From assembly GCA_040389045.1 (NCBI GenBank), contig JAZKAT010000029.1, positions 1 to 64,000 of the forward strand: a DNA stretch of 64,000 bases, in the 5' to 3' direction. This document shows, piece after piece, positions 34,510 to 43,467 of this stretch (its first letter is position 1; the number at the start of each line of letters is the position of its first letter). The notes under the pieces are model-generated. The model was given only the letters and a program-made list of their open reading frames with translations. It had not been told where the DNA came from and did not search any database. The position numbers and the translations under genes are program-made. The DNA is from UBA5158 sp040389045 (GTDB lineage Bacteria; Pseudomonadota; Gammaproteobacteria; DSM-16500).

Positions 34510-37500
34510 ATGCGATCTTCCAAATCAGTCGAACCAACAGCCAAAAATGAAGAGAAAACTCAGCTAGCTCAAGCCAAAACAAAAAAGTATAGCTATTGGG
34601 ATTTGGTGGTTGGCGATTTGCGCACTAATATTATGGATGCTTTGGCGCAAGCAGGTATTAGCGCCCAACCTCTTGCGAGAAGCTGGTTTCCACTGCTTGA
34701 GCCCATGCAGGAATTAGTTAACTACCTGACTGCTCAAGTCGCTAAAATGTCCGACAGCGATCATCCAAATCCAAAATGGAAAAACTTTTCTAAAGAATTA
34801 ATCGAATTAATTAATGCATTAAAACCTGTTCTTATTGAACTTTCAAAACCTAAATTAGAAGTCCCGCAAATGATTGGGCTTGCGCATACTTTACTGGAAA
34901 AATTACCCCAATTACTTCGTGAATTAGATAAGTTAAAACTTGATATTCGCGTTGGTAAAATGTTGGATTTAAAAGAACAATTAAAACAAGATTTGCCAGA
35001 TGCTATTTTAAAATCGCTTGAGCAACATTTACCAGAGCACTATCAAACTCTCAAAGAAGAATTAGAAAAACAATATAAAAACTTTAAGGAACTTGATGCC
35101 ATCCAAGATTTTTCCGAACGCAGTTATATTGAAAAAATTTCTGTTTTAATCGCTATGGAAGAATTCAATAAGGGATTAGAATCATTTTTTCTTGCTCTCA
35201 ATCGCATTAGCATAGAGCAAGGCATCAAAGAAGGTACTTTACTGGCGCGACCCATATTTTTTGATGGTGCATTAAGCATAAATGAGCTTTGTGAGAGTTT
35301 TACCCGATTTTATAAAAAAGCAATTGCCCAGGCAAATGTCCCACAGCCGCCTGAGGAATCATTATATCCCTATCTGCAAAAAATAATCTTTCAACAAAAA
35401 GAACTTTTGGAAGAACATAAAATATCTGACCGATTAACTGAAGATATTAAAAAAGTAAAAAATACCGCTTTAGCCGCGATTAAATTATTAATAGAAAAAG
35501 ACCTTAATCTTGCCATGCTTGATGATAAAAATAAAAGTAAAAAACATTTGCAAAATATAGTGGATTTAGATCAGCTGACGAGTATTTTAAAAGGTATAAC
35601 TGAAATTGGCAACAATACAGATTTAGATATTGTTAAAGCTGAAGCTTACGCAGCATGCAGCAAAACCAATCCAAAATTTGCTATGCCTGCCAAATTAAAT
35701 AATGAAATTGATAAAATTATTACACAAACAAATGCTTCCATAAAAGTACTAAAACAAGATGCAGAGTACGATCAAAAATATCTTGAAATTAGGATTAAAA
35801 AATCAGAAGACAAATTCTCTGTATCAAGGATTACTTCATTGATAGGCAAAGAACTACAATCCGTTGACCCAGAAACAGAAATCCATAAATATCTGACAAT
35901 GTTTTTACAAACCTTCAAAAGCAAGGTTGAAGTTGAAAGTCAGTTATTAATGAGTCATCTTATTTCTGAGGCCCTTGATGCTTGCAAACTACAAAACAAG
36001 AAATTTAAACTTGACGAAAAACTTGTTGGCGAACTTCAAGCAATTCCTAATGAAATTAATCTCAAATACGCAGCAGGTGCTGAAGCAAGAAAAGAGACCA
36101 AAGCTAAGGCAAAAGCTGAAGCGGAAGTTAAGGCTAAGGGTAAAGAAGAAAAACAATCTGATTTAGTCGCAGTCGGTACTTCCTCAAAATATTCTGTAAT
36201 CACCGGAATTTTAACTGATATTTATAAACATTCTAAAGAAACCAAACAAATTATTGATATCAGAAGTAAAGATAATCGATCTGCAAATATTATTCTCCTG
36301 GTAGAAAAAGAATTAAAGAAGGCAAAACTGGGCACGGATAAACATAATCATTTGTTACTGTTTTTAGTAACTTTCAAATTAGCGATTAAAGATACTAAAA
36401 AAGACATGAATAAAATTATCAGGGAAACTCTGGCTGAATGTGTCGCCACTGACCCGGCTTTTGCCCTGGAAGCTGCCCTTCGTAAAGAAATTACGGACAG
36501 ACACAGTTTTTCTGCAATTTCAAAACTTGAAACAACGTTGCAATATCTTTACGGTCAGTTGGAAGTCATGCTGGATAAAAATATTTATCGCCAATTTATT
36601 CTTCAAATCGAAGGTAGCGGCGGCGATGTTAAATTTCAAGGTAATGGCTGGGTAAAAGCCACAGGTATTACCTTATCAAAATTAAAAAAAGCGCTGGAGA
36701 AATACAAAGCGTTATCTGCGTTTTTTTCCTCTGAAAATATTGAGGACTTGAGAGAAATACCCCCTAAAGAACAGTTTATTATCTTTGCCGAAAAAAGCCG
36801 TCAACTTGCTATTAGCACGAAACAATTAGTTCAGAGCTATATTGATTTGGAAAAAGACCCTTTTGTAAAAGTATTGCTAACGATACCGGGTTTAAAAGAA
36901 ATGATTTTACCAAATTCAACTGAAATAAATGAAATCATACTAGATCAAGCCAGTAACCCTGAAGCCAAGGCGGAAAACGAAGAGGAAAAAGAAGAAAACG
37001 AAATAATTCTGCCAAATCCTGTTGATGTAATATTGGAAGTAAAATCTGAAAATAGATTACCCGCTGAATCAAAACCAATAGACCCTTTGGAATACGTCTT
37101 TAACACGGCCAGCGACATGTACAGAAAAACCGCTGAAAATTACGCGGAACTTGGTGATGCACGAATAACAGAAACAATTGAAGCGTTGGCTAGAGTTAAA
37201 ATGCTTGCGGCTGAATATCAAAATCTAAAAAAGATCGAGCAAAATAAACTTACTCTTGGCAGTTTTCAAGTATTTGGCTTTTTATTAAATCATACAACTA
37301 GTCTATTTCAACTATTAAATGACTTATCCAAATCTGCTGATGCGCTCTACTCTGTTTCCAAAAAAGAATTCTCTGCTCGGGCAAGCCAATTAAATTTAGC
37401 GGTACGCGCCATGGTTTTATTATTTAACCGAATTGAAATTGAATTTAATTTAACGCCGGATTATTTTATTCAACAACCATTAACGGGTTTACTTTCAAAA

Positions 37501-38925
37501 GATATACAAAAACTTTTGGAAATTAATCAACTACCATATGAACTTGACCAAGTCTCATTACATGATGCAATCACGTTTTTATATAATAATTTAGCGAAAT
37601 TTAATTATAATCTTTCCCCTAAATATCCTTTTACTAACGACATCATTGCACAGCAAAAAGCCTTACGCGCTAAGGCAGCAAATAAAACCCTCAAGAAAGA
37701 ATTTCTTACCTATCTGATATTTCAATCAAACGATAAATCTAAGCTGGATAATTACGAGAATAGAAAAGCTAAAGAAACAAAAAATAAATTGCAGATTGAT
37801 CATATCAATACTTTAATTGATGCTAATATCGCCAAATTAAATATTGGACTTGACGCCAACAAAGTCATTCTTCAAGCATTACTTAAAAAATTAACTCAAC
37901 ACGGAACTTCGCTCAAGACTCTTGAAACAAATCTCGCCAAGCTCGCTGTTAATGAAAGTGACCGTGAAAATATGTACATGCTTTATCAAAGCCATACTAA
38001 ACCATTAATGCAAGCTCTTCAGGAAAGTTCTACTACAAGAAAAGACTTGTTAAATGAACTTGAACTCAGCATAGATAAATTAAGCAAAAAGCGCACCGAA
38101 TCTTACTTTTTCTTTGCAAAAAGCCGTCGTACTGCTTTAGAAAATATTCTTGAGGCTTATAATCAATTAAAGAAATTTTTAGCGCACCCTGGAACTAAGG
38201 TGACAGACTTTTCTCTCGAACAACCGTATTTTTTTAAATTATTATTAGAACATGATAAAAAATTATTGGAAAACTTACTTAAACTTTCCGAAAAATCATT
38301 TTATTTAAAGGATGAGAAACTCATAGCCGGCGATGTCTATCCTTTTCCTGAACCAACATTACAAAATGCCCAGGAAATCAGAACTTATCAAGATTCATTA
38401 GTAGCTGACCGCATTGCCGAATTGAAGTCTTCCTGGTCTATTACCTCAACTCCTGCCAAGAAGGTCAAATTACTTGAGAAGTTAGCTGAGCATTTACAAA
38501 CTTCATCCTTGGAAAAATCACTGTCGGCAATTCGCAAAGATCCCAGGTTTGCTAGTGATTTTTATTTACTGCATGAAGGCAGGACCGGTAAAATGATTAA
38601 AAAGATTGGAGAGGTTTATAAAACTAAAAAAGATATTTTACACGAAATCAGGCTGGAAATTACCCGCTTGCAACGCCTGCGTCATGGTAGCTTTTACTTT
38701 TCCGAAAAAAGTAAAAAATTACAACTGGAAAACCACATTCAAGCCTGTTTGGAATTAAGCAAAATACTTAAAAAAAGTAGCCAACTCAATTTAACAACTG
38801 CGCTGAATGCATTAAGCCCTAAATATCGTATTCTATTAATTAAGCATGAATCCGAGTTGCTAGATAAACTCGAACATTGTCAAAACGCTAAAAGAGAAAT
38901 GCGCGCTGCTCGCCCTAGACCGTAA
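34510..38925 (+). CDS. Giant helical repeat protein (1471 aa), effector candidate
   Basis: ATG has AGGAG upstream. No signal peptide and no membrane segment; mostly long charged helices (Lys/Glu/Leu). Internal repeats are visible. A segment of about 80 residues recurs three times, ending in blocks like EAYAACSKTNPKFAMP (near 385), SEALDACKLQNKKFKL (near 490) and RETLAECVATDPAFAL (near 645). A C-terminal unit of about 105 residues appears twice (about 1158-1262 and 1354-1460), each with R-K-D-[LI]-L-x-E-[LI]-[ER]-L then SYFFFAKSRR or SFYFSEKSKK. No enzyme domain is recognised. Single gene; the size and structure resemble SdhA-like Legionella effectors, but homology is not claimed. Confidence 0.82.
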   Translation: MRSSKSVEPTAKNEEKTQLAQAKTKKYSYWDLVVGDLRTNIMDALAQAGISAQPLARSWFPLLEPMQELVNYLTAQVAKMSDSDHPNPKWKNFSKELIELINALKPVLIELSKPKLEVPQMIGLAHTLLEKLPQLLRELDKLKLDIRVGKMLDLKEQLKQDLPDAILKSLEQHLPEHYQTLKEELEKQYKNFKELDAIQDFSERSYIEKISVLIAMEEFNKGLESFFLALNRISIEQGIKEGTLLARPIFFDGALSINELCESFTRFYKKAIAQANVPQPPEESLYPYLQKIIFQQKELLEEHKISDRLTEDIKKVKNTALAAIKLLIEKDLNLAMLDDKNKSKKHLQNIVDLDQLTSILKGITEIGNNTDLDIVKAEAYAACSKTNPKFAMPAKLNNEIDKIITQTNASIKVLKQDAEYDQKYLEIRIKKSEDKFSVSRITSLIGKELQSVDPETEIHKYLTMFLQTFKSKVEVESQLLMSHLISEALDACKLQNKKFKLDEKLVGELQAIPNEINLKYAAGAEARKETKAKAKAEAEVKAKGKEEKQSDLVAVGTSSKYSVITGILTDIYKHSKETKQIIDIRSKDNRSANIILLVEKELKKAKLGTDKHNHLLLFLVTFKLAIKDTKKDMNKIIRETLAECVATDPAFALEAALRKEITDRHSFSAISKLETTLQYLYGQLEVMLDKNIYRQFILQIEGSGGDVKFQGNGWVKATGITLSKLKKALEKYKALSAFFSSENIEDLREIPPKEQFIIFAEKSRQLAISTKQLVQSYIDLEKDPFVKVLLTIPGLKEMILPNSTEINEIILDQASNPEAKAENEEEKEENEIILPNPVDVILEVKSENRLPAESKPIDPLEYVFNTASDMYRKTAENYAELGDARITETIEALARVKMLAAEYQNLKKIEQNKLTLGSFQVFGFLLNHTTSLFQLLNDLSKSADALYSVSKKEFSARASQLNLAVRAMVLLFNRIEIEFNLTPDYFIQQPLTGLLSKDIQKLLEINQLPYELDQVSLHDAITFLYNNLAKFNYNLSPKYPFTNDIIAQQKALRAKAANKTLKKEFLTYLIFQSNDKSKLDNYENRKAKETKNKLQIDHINTLIDANIAKLNIGLDANKVILQALLKKLTQHGTSLKTLETNLAKLAVNESDRENMYMLYQSHTKPLMQALQESSTTRKDLLNELELSIDKLSKKRTESYFFFAKSRRTALENILEAYNQLKKFLAHPGTKVTDFSLEQPYFFKLLLEHDKKLLENLLKLSEKSFYLKDEKLIAGDVYPFPEPTLQNAQEIRTYQDSLVADRIAELKSSWSITSTPAKKVKLLEKLAEHLQTSSLEKSLSAIRKDPRFASDFYLLHEGRTGKMIKKIGEVYKTKKDILHEIRLEITRLQRLRHGSFYFSEKSKKLQLENHIQACLELSKILKKSSQLNLTTALNALSPKYRILLIKHESELLDKLEHCQNAKREMRAARPRP

Positions 38926-38933
38926 TTGTCCGC

Positions 38934-38961
38934 TGTCATGCCAGCGAAAGCTGGCATGACA
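38934..38961. repeat. Perfect 12-bp-stem hairpin with GAAA loop
   Basis: TGTCATGCCAGC-GAAA-GCTGGCATGACA just after the stop of the giant gene and before a convergent gene. It belongs to a dispersed hairpin family (compare 60683-60710) and may act as a terminator for both genes. No T-run. Confidence 0.75.
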
Positions 38962-38968
38962 CAACGTT

Positions 38969-39544
38969 CTAACACATCCCAATATTACCCAACCCAGCCC
39001 CACCGGTCATGATGATAAATGGCACATCAAACAATCCACAAAGAACCAACCCACCTAATCGCCAGCGTCGTGAAAACTTGTTAACCCCAAACACAAAAAA
39101 ATCAAAACTACGCGATTTCGGATTCATAATAAATTCCAGGATAGACCATTCCAGCCATCGTACCGGCAAATACACTGCCAAATAGGCAATAATCCCACTC
39201 GCAATCGGCGTTTCATAATTAAATATCATTAAAGCCAGAAAGGCCAACGCCATCCCAAATAATAATCCTGTCAATAAACGGAATAAGCCATACATGACGG
39301 CTCTTAATTTAGGGTGGTTAACATTCAATTTTAAATATGAAATTCCTACATACGACCACAAAATATAAGCCAACAATTTGATCGGCAAGAAAGCCAGAAA
39401 AAACGTTGTTGATAGCAGTTCGGGGTGTGACATGCCAAATTCCCATAGTTGCACGTGGAACAGAGGTTTATTTTTATCCAAAATACCGTATTTTAGATTA
39501 ATATATTTACCAATAAGACTCAACTGCTCAAGCGAGCTGAGCAA
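38969..39544 (-). CDS. Unrecognised small membrane protein (191 aa)
   Basis: The best start is TTG at 39544 with GGAAG at 8 nt. Four to five hydrophobic helices (FFLAFLPIKLLAYILWSYV, LLTGLLFGMALAFLALMIF, ASGIIAYLAVYLPVRW, and the C-terminal GLVLCGLFDVPFIIMTGGAG). There is no motif I can assign. Its final WLEWSILEFIMNPKSRSFDFFVFG loop is distinctive. Inner membrane protein of unknown role, convergent with the giant gene, divergent from the protease. Confidence 0.6.
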   Translation of the reverse strand: MLSSLEQLSLIGKYINLKYGILDKNKPLFHVQLWEFGMSHPELLSTTFFLAFLPIKLLAYILWSYVGISYLKLNVNHPKLRAVMYGLFRLLTGLLFGMALAFLALMIFNYETPIASGIIAYLAVYLPVRWLEWSILEFIMNPKSRSFDFFVFGVNKFSRRWRLGGLVLCGLFDVPFIIMTGGAGLGNIGMC

Positions 39545-39614
39545 GTTTTACTTCCACATCATATTAATGTACAATTAATATTCTATTTATGCTAAACCAA
39601 TCTAAGTGTGTCAT

Positions 39615-40271
39615 ATGATCCGACGAAATTCATTATTAATCAATGCTTGCCTGCTTGTTTGCAGCTTATTTACCCCTTTATATGCTGATGGTATTTCCTC
39701 AGCGGAAAAAGTTTATACAAAAGTAAATAATGCAGTTTTCATGGTATTTGATGTAAAAGACAATAATATTAAACATCCTGTTGATTACGGCAGCAGCGTC
39801 GCCGTGGCCAAAGACATAGTCGCGACTAATTGCCATGTGGCGCTACAAGGCGATGCGCGCTTGATTAAAGTCGGCGACAAATTATTACCGGCAACGCTTA
39901 TTTATAAAGATGAACTCAATGACATTTGCTTGCTGCAAATTGCTGAGAAAACCTTAACGCCAGTGGCATTTCGTGCCGCCAGCAAGGTTAGAATTGGCGA
40001 AGAAGTCTATGCGATAGGCTCACCACGCGGTTATGAGAAATCCATTTCTCGCGGCATTATCTCCAATAAAATAAAATTCAAAGAATCTTTCATTTTACAA
40101 ACTGACGCAGCCACATCACCTGGCTCAAGTGGCGGCGGATTATTTGATACTCACAGTCGTTTGATTGGAATTACCTTTGCAAAAAATGAAGCGGTGGGCA
40201 GCGAAGGCATTGGATTTGCGATTCCAGCGGAAATGATTGAGTCGGTAGTAAAAAAACTTGAGCTGAGTTAA
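39615..40271 (+). CDS. Exported trypsin-like serine protease without PDZ domain
   Basis: ATG at 39615 is chosen; a GTG three codons earlier is possible. The 218-aa product has a signal peptide (residues 1 to about 24, ending YA). The S1C (HtrA-type) catalytic triad is complete: His74 (VATNCHVA), Asp103 (ELNDICLLQI), Ser172 (SPGSSGGGLF). The usual HtrA/DegP PDZ domains are absent, so it is a single-domain protease, roughly half the size of DegP. It probably acts in the periplasm or outside. Not in an operon. The protease call is secure; target unknown. Confidence 0.9.
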   Translation: MIRRNSLLINACLLVCSLFTPLYADGISSAEKVYTKVNNAVFMVFDVKDNNIKHPVDYGSSVAVAKDIVATNCHVALQGDARLIKVGDKLLPATLIYKDELNDICLLQIAEKTLTPVAFRAASKVRIGEEVYAIGSPRGYEKSISRGIISNKIKFKESFILQTDAATSPGSSGGGLFDTHSRLIGITFAKNEAVGSEGIGFAIPAEMIESVVKKLELS

Positions 40272-40341
40272 CTTTAGATTTGACGTTCGTTTCTCCATGA
40301 CTTTATACTTCTCCTTTGGTTCCCGTATGTCGCTGACTTTT

Positions 40342-40440
40342 CTTCACCTCTCCCCTTGTGGAGAAGACGAAGTCGCTTGACGATTCTCTTCACCTCTCCC
40401 CTTGTGGGAGAGGTCGGCGCCGAGGGCGACGGGTGAGGGG
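40342..40440. repeat. Dispersed repeat with 20-bp direct duplication (CTTCACCTCTCCCC family)
   Basis: CTTCACCTCTCCCCTTGTGG occurs exactly at 40342-40361 and again at 40388-40407, followed by a GC-rich tail with an inner palindrome (CCTCTCCC..GGGAGAGG; GGCGCC). Such elements are common in proteobacterial intergenic DNA. It fills most of the gap before the 40464 gene. Confidence 0.8.
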
Positions 40441-40463
40441 TAATACAAATCTTAAGAGATCTC

Positions 40464-41423
40464 ATGAAAATCAGCAAACTCAAACAAGTTTTCTTAACCA
40501 TAATCTGCTGCTGTTTAATCTCAGTAAGTTTTGCCATCACCACACCCCAACAACATCACCACCATCATCATAAAAATAACAACATCGTCCACCGCCAGCA
40601 AACCCCAACCGGCGCACCACCCGAACAACCACCCAACACCGGTAATTTTGCCTTACGCGTTTCACAGCAACCCGCACCTTTTATTGCCTTCGGTGAAAAC
40701 GTCATTAACAAAAATCAATTACAAGCTTATTTATTCGGTGATTACTTTCGTGGGCCTGGCCAGCACGCGGCTGACGCTCTGCCCTACCTGGTTTATGGCT
40801 TAACGGATAATTCGTCCTTGCTCTTTGCGCTGCCTATTGCCGCCAGTTACCGCGCAGGCAGCAATAGATCGACGGGGCTTGAAGATGCCGTTTTTCAATA
40901 TGAATACGCGTTTTATACCAAATCTACCACGTCCTACGAAGACCAGGCCACAGTCGTCGCCGCGATCTACGTACCCACGGGCTCAACTACCGCCAATCCA
41001 CCCACAGGCTTAGGCGCGCCAGCTTACTTTTTAGGAACCACTTTTAACCGTACCTACAATGATTGGCTAGGCTTTGCTTCACCTGGCGCGCAAATAACAA
41101 CTACCCGTAATGGCACGCGCTTTGGCAATCAGTATTATTATCAGTTTGGGGTAGGTCATAACATAGCAAGCGTGCCATCTCAATGGTTATTGACCTTCAT
41201 GTTAGAAGCCGATGGCCTATACAGTAATAAAAACCGCATCAGTGGTATCACCGATCCCAATTCCGGTGGCAATGTCATCTACCTCACCCCATCCTTATTT
41301 TATGCTCGCAATCATCTTATTTTGCAAACCGGTTTTGGCATACCTTGCGTTCAGCAATTGAATGGCTCGCAAACAATAAATAACTATTTTGTCGCTGCGA
41401 ACATAGGCTGGACGTTCAACTAA
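40464..41423 (+). CDS. Outer membrane beta-barrel protein with His tract
   Basis: A 319-aa protein with signal peptide (MKISKLKQVFLTIICCCLISVSFA). Right after it comes HHHHHH and a Pro/Gln/Thr-rich linker (to about residue 55). The remainder shows alternating polar/apolar strands ended by aromatic residues (LQAYLFGDYFRG, LLFALPIAASYRAG, DAVFQYEYAFYTK, NQYYYQFGVGHNI, NVIYLTPSLFYARNHLILQTGFGIP) and ends in WTFN, near the C-terminal aromatic rule for barrels. No specific family is recognised; possibly a transporter-like outer membrane protein. A repeat element precedes it. Confidence 0.7.
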   Translation: MKISKLKQVFLTIICCCLISVSFAITTPQQHHHHHHKNNNIVHRQQTPTGAPPEQPPNTGNFALRVSQQPAPFIAFGENVINKNQLQAYLFGDYFRGPGQHAADALPYLVYGLTDNSSLLFALPIAASYRAGSNRSTGLEDAVFQYEYAFYTKSTTSYEDQATVVAAIYVPTGSTTANPPTGLGAPAYFLGTTFNRTYNDWLGFASPGAQITTTRNGTRFGNQYYYQFGVGHNIASVPSQWLLTFMLEADGLYSNKNRISGITDPNSGGNVIYLTPSLFYARNHLILQTGFGIPCVQQLNGSQTINNYFVAANIGWTFN

Positions 41424-41505
41424 GCCTATTGAAAGTGCTACCCTATTGTGTGAAATTTTTGTAGTATGTAAGAACGCTACACTAATTCAGTGAGAGGGAA
41501 CTCAT

Positions 41506-42606
41506 ATGAACTCGCTAATCCGTCTATGTCTCCTAATCTGTGGCTTTCTTACTATTCATAACGCTCTGGCCTGTACCGATATTCGGGTGCAAGCCAAAGA
41601 TGGCACCATCATCATCGCGCGCAGCATGGAATTTGCCGAAGACTTGCAATCCAACCTGCGCACTTCAACGCGTGGGCGAACCTTTACGACACATACCAAT
41701 GAAGGTAAACCTGGCATGTCATGGAAGGCTAAATATGGCTATGTTTATCTTGATGGCATGCAAGTAGATGCGGCGATCGATGGAATGAATGAGGAAGGTT
41801 TGACGATAGAAGATCTCTTTTTCCCTAGCTTTGCCCAATATGAAACAATACCACCTGGTTTGGAAAGCCATGCTGTGCCTTATATGAATTTTTCTGACTG
41901 GGTATTAAGTAATTTCAAAACGGTAGCTGAAGTCCGTGCTGCTTTACCTTCTGTTTTCGTCTTCGCCGGAAAAGTTCCAACCATGGGCGACACCATCTTC
42001 CCCTTGCACTTTTCAATTTATGATGCCAGCGGTAGCGGCATAGTAGTCGAGTTTATTAACGGCAAATTATCTGTTTACGATAATGTTGGCGTCATGACTA
42101 ACTCACCTTCGTATGATTGGCATCTGTTAAATTTAACTAATTACGTACATTTGACTCCGGTTAATCCTGCGCCCATCGCCGTAGGCGGTCTTAATTTTGG
42201 CGCGACCGGACAAGGTTACGGCATGATAGGTATGCCAGGCGATGTGAGCCCACCTTCCCGCTTTATTAAAATGGCAGCCCTGTTGCATGTTGTCGTACCC
42301 GCAACCGATAGCAACGAAGCTTTAAATCTTGCGGAACATATCATTAATAATGTTGATATCCCGTTCGGCTTGGTCCGTGAACCGCAAAGCGATAAATATG
42401 TCAGTGAGTCAACGGAATGGGTAGTTTTTAAAGATGTGACGCATCGTATGTTTTACTATCGTACTTACACTAATATGTCTTTACAGGGTGTTAGTTTAGC
42501 TAAGTTGAATTTTAGTGAAAACGCTACACGCTTGCGCATGCCCATTGTTAACAAACAACAGGTAACGGATTTGACTGACCAGTTTTTAAAAGCAACCTCC
42601 AAGTAA
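41506..42606 (+). CDS. Exported choloylglycine-hydrolase/penicillin-V-acylase family Ntn hydrolase
   Basis: A 366-aa protein with GAGAGGG before ATG. A signal peptide ends ALA directly before Cys23, so signal peptidase would expose Cys as the N-terminal nucleophile (CTDIRVQAKDGTIIIARSMEF), as in the linear amide C-N hydrolase family. The conserved Asp/Asn/Arg blocks are present: DAAIDGMNEEGL, VMTNSPSYDWHLLNL, and FGATGQGYGMIGMPGDVSPPSRF. Substrates of the family include bile-salt amides, penicillin V and N-acyl homoserine lactones. It is co-oriented with the outer-membrane protein 29 bp downstream. Confidence 0.92.
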   Translation: MNSLIRLCLLICGFLTIHNALACTDIRVQAKDGTIIIARSMEFAEDLQSNLRTSTRGRTFTTHTNEGKPGMSWKAKYGYVYLDGMQVDAAIDGMNEEGLTIEDLFFPSFAQYETIPPGLESHAVPYMNFSDWVLSNFKTVAEVRAALPSVFVFAGKVPTMGDTIFPLHFSIYDASGSGIVVEFINGKLSVYDNVGVMTNSPSYDWHLLNLTNYVHLTPVNPAPIAVGGLNFGATGQGYGMIGMPGDVSPPSRFIKMAALLHVVVPATDSNEALNLAEHIINNVDIPFGLVREPQSDKYVSESTEWVVFKDVTHRMFYYRTYTNMSLQGVSLAKLNFSENATRLRMPIVNKQQVTDLTDQFLKATSK

Positions 42607-42635
42607 CTGGAATACTTTTATATCAGGAATAAATT

Positions 42636-43418
42636 ATGAAAACTTACCGCAACGGTTTATGCAATATTTTAAGTAGTGGCATACTGCTATTAACCACTTT
42701 ATTATCCGTGTCTGCGTCGGCTTCCCCCTGGCAGTTTGAAATTACCCCTTATTTATGGGCGTTAAATATGGATGGGCAAGTTGGTGTGGGCCCGGTAACC
42801 GCCAACGTTAATGAAACTTTCAGCGATCTTTTTCGCCATTTGAATTTTGCTGCCATGGTTTATGGCAGTGCTCACAAAGATGATTTTGGACTCTACGGCA
42901 GCGCGCTGTACGCGGCTTTATCGGATTCAGGCACGGTGGGCCCGCATAGTGGCATCAGTGTAAAAGCGTATGAGGATTATGGAATTTTTGGCGCGGGTGC
43001 ATCTTACATTGTCGCTAAACATGAATATTCAAACCTAAGCCGAATTATTGTTGAACCCTACGCTGGCGCGCGTTTTACTCTAGTTAATACCCGTTTAAAA
43101 GTGGCTAACCTGTCAACTGCTCGTGACAATCAACACTGGACTGACCCGGTTATCGGTTTAAATTTAAAATATGAAATCAATAAACAATGGTCGATAAGAT
43201 TGATGGGGGATGTCGGGGGTACCAGCACGAATAGACAATATAGTTATAGCGCGACAGGTTTAATCGGTTATACACCAGTAAGCTTTTGGACGAATACGAC
43301 CACTTCACTTGGATATCACTATTTAAAGCAGCGGTATATGAGTGGCAGCGGTTTCAATTCATTTTACTGGAACATGAATTTGTTTGGGCCGGTTATAGCG
43401 ATTTCAATTCGATTTTAA
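42636..43418 (+). CDS. Outer membrane beta-barrel protein
   Basis: A 260-aa protein with AGGAA upstream and a signal peptide (to ASA, about residue 30). The start of the mature part, PWQFEITPYLWALNMDGQVGVG, matches a common small gammaproteobacterial outer-membrane family. Strands alternate and the last residue is Phe (FGPVIAISIRF). Likely a porin-like or ligand-binding barrel. It probably shares a transcript with the acylase 29 bp upstream, which could link it to uptake of that enzyme's products; this is speculation. A hairpin follows. Confidence 0.8.
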   Translation: MKTYRNGLCNILSSGILLLTTLLSVSASASPWQFEITPYLWALNMDGQVGVGPVTANVNETFSDLFRHLNFAAMVYGSAHKDDFGLYGSALYAALSDSGTVGPHSGISVKAYEDYGIFGAGASYIVAKHEYSNLSRIIVEPYAGARFTLVNTRLKVANLSTARDNQHWTDPVIGLNLKYEINKQWSIRLMGDVGGTSTNRQYSYSATGLIGYTPVSFWTNTTTSLGYHYLKQRYMSGSGFNSFYWNMNLFGPVIAISIRF

Positions 43419-43423
43419 TTCTT

Positions 43424-43457
43424 CACTGTCATTCTCGCCAAAGCAAGAATGACAGTG
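43424..43457. terminator. 12-bp-stem hairpin between convergent genes
   Basis: CACTGTCATTCT (43424-43435) and AGAATGACAGTG (43446-43457), a perfect inverted repeat of the TGTCATTC family, lies between the stop of the outer-membrane gene and that of the convergent secreted protein. It can end transcription from both sides, but it lacks a T-run. Confidence 0.55.
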
Positions 43458-43467
43458 GTAGACAAAT

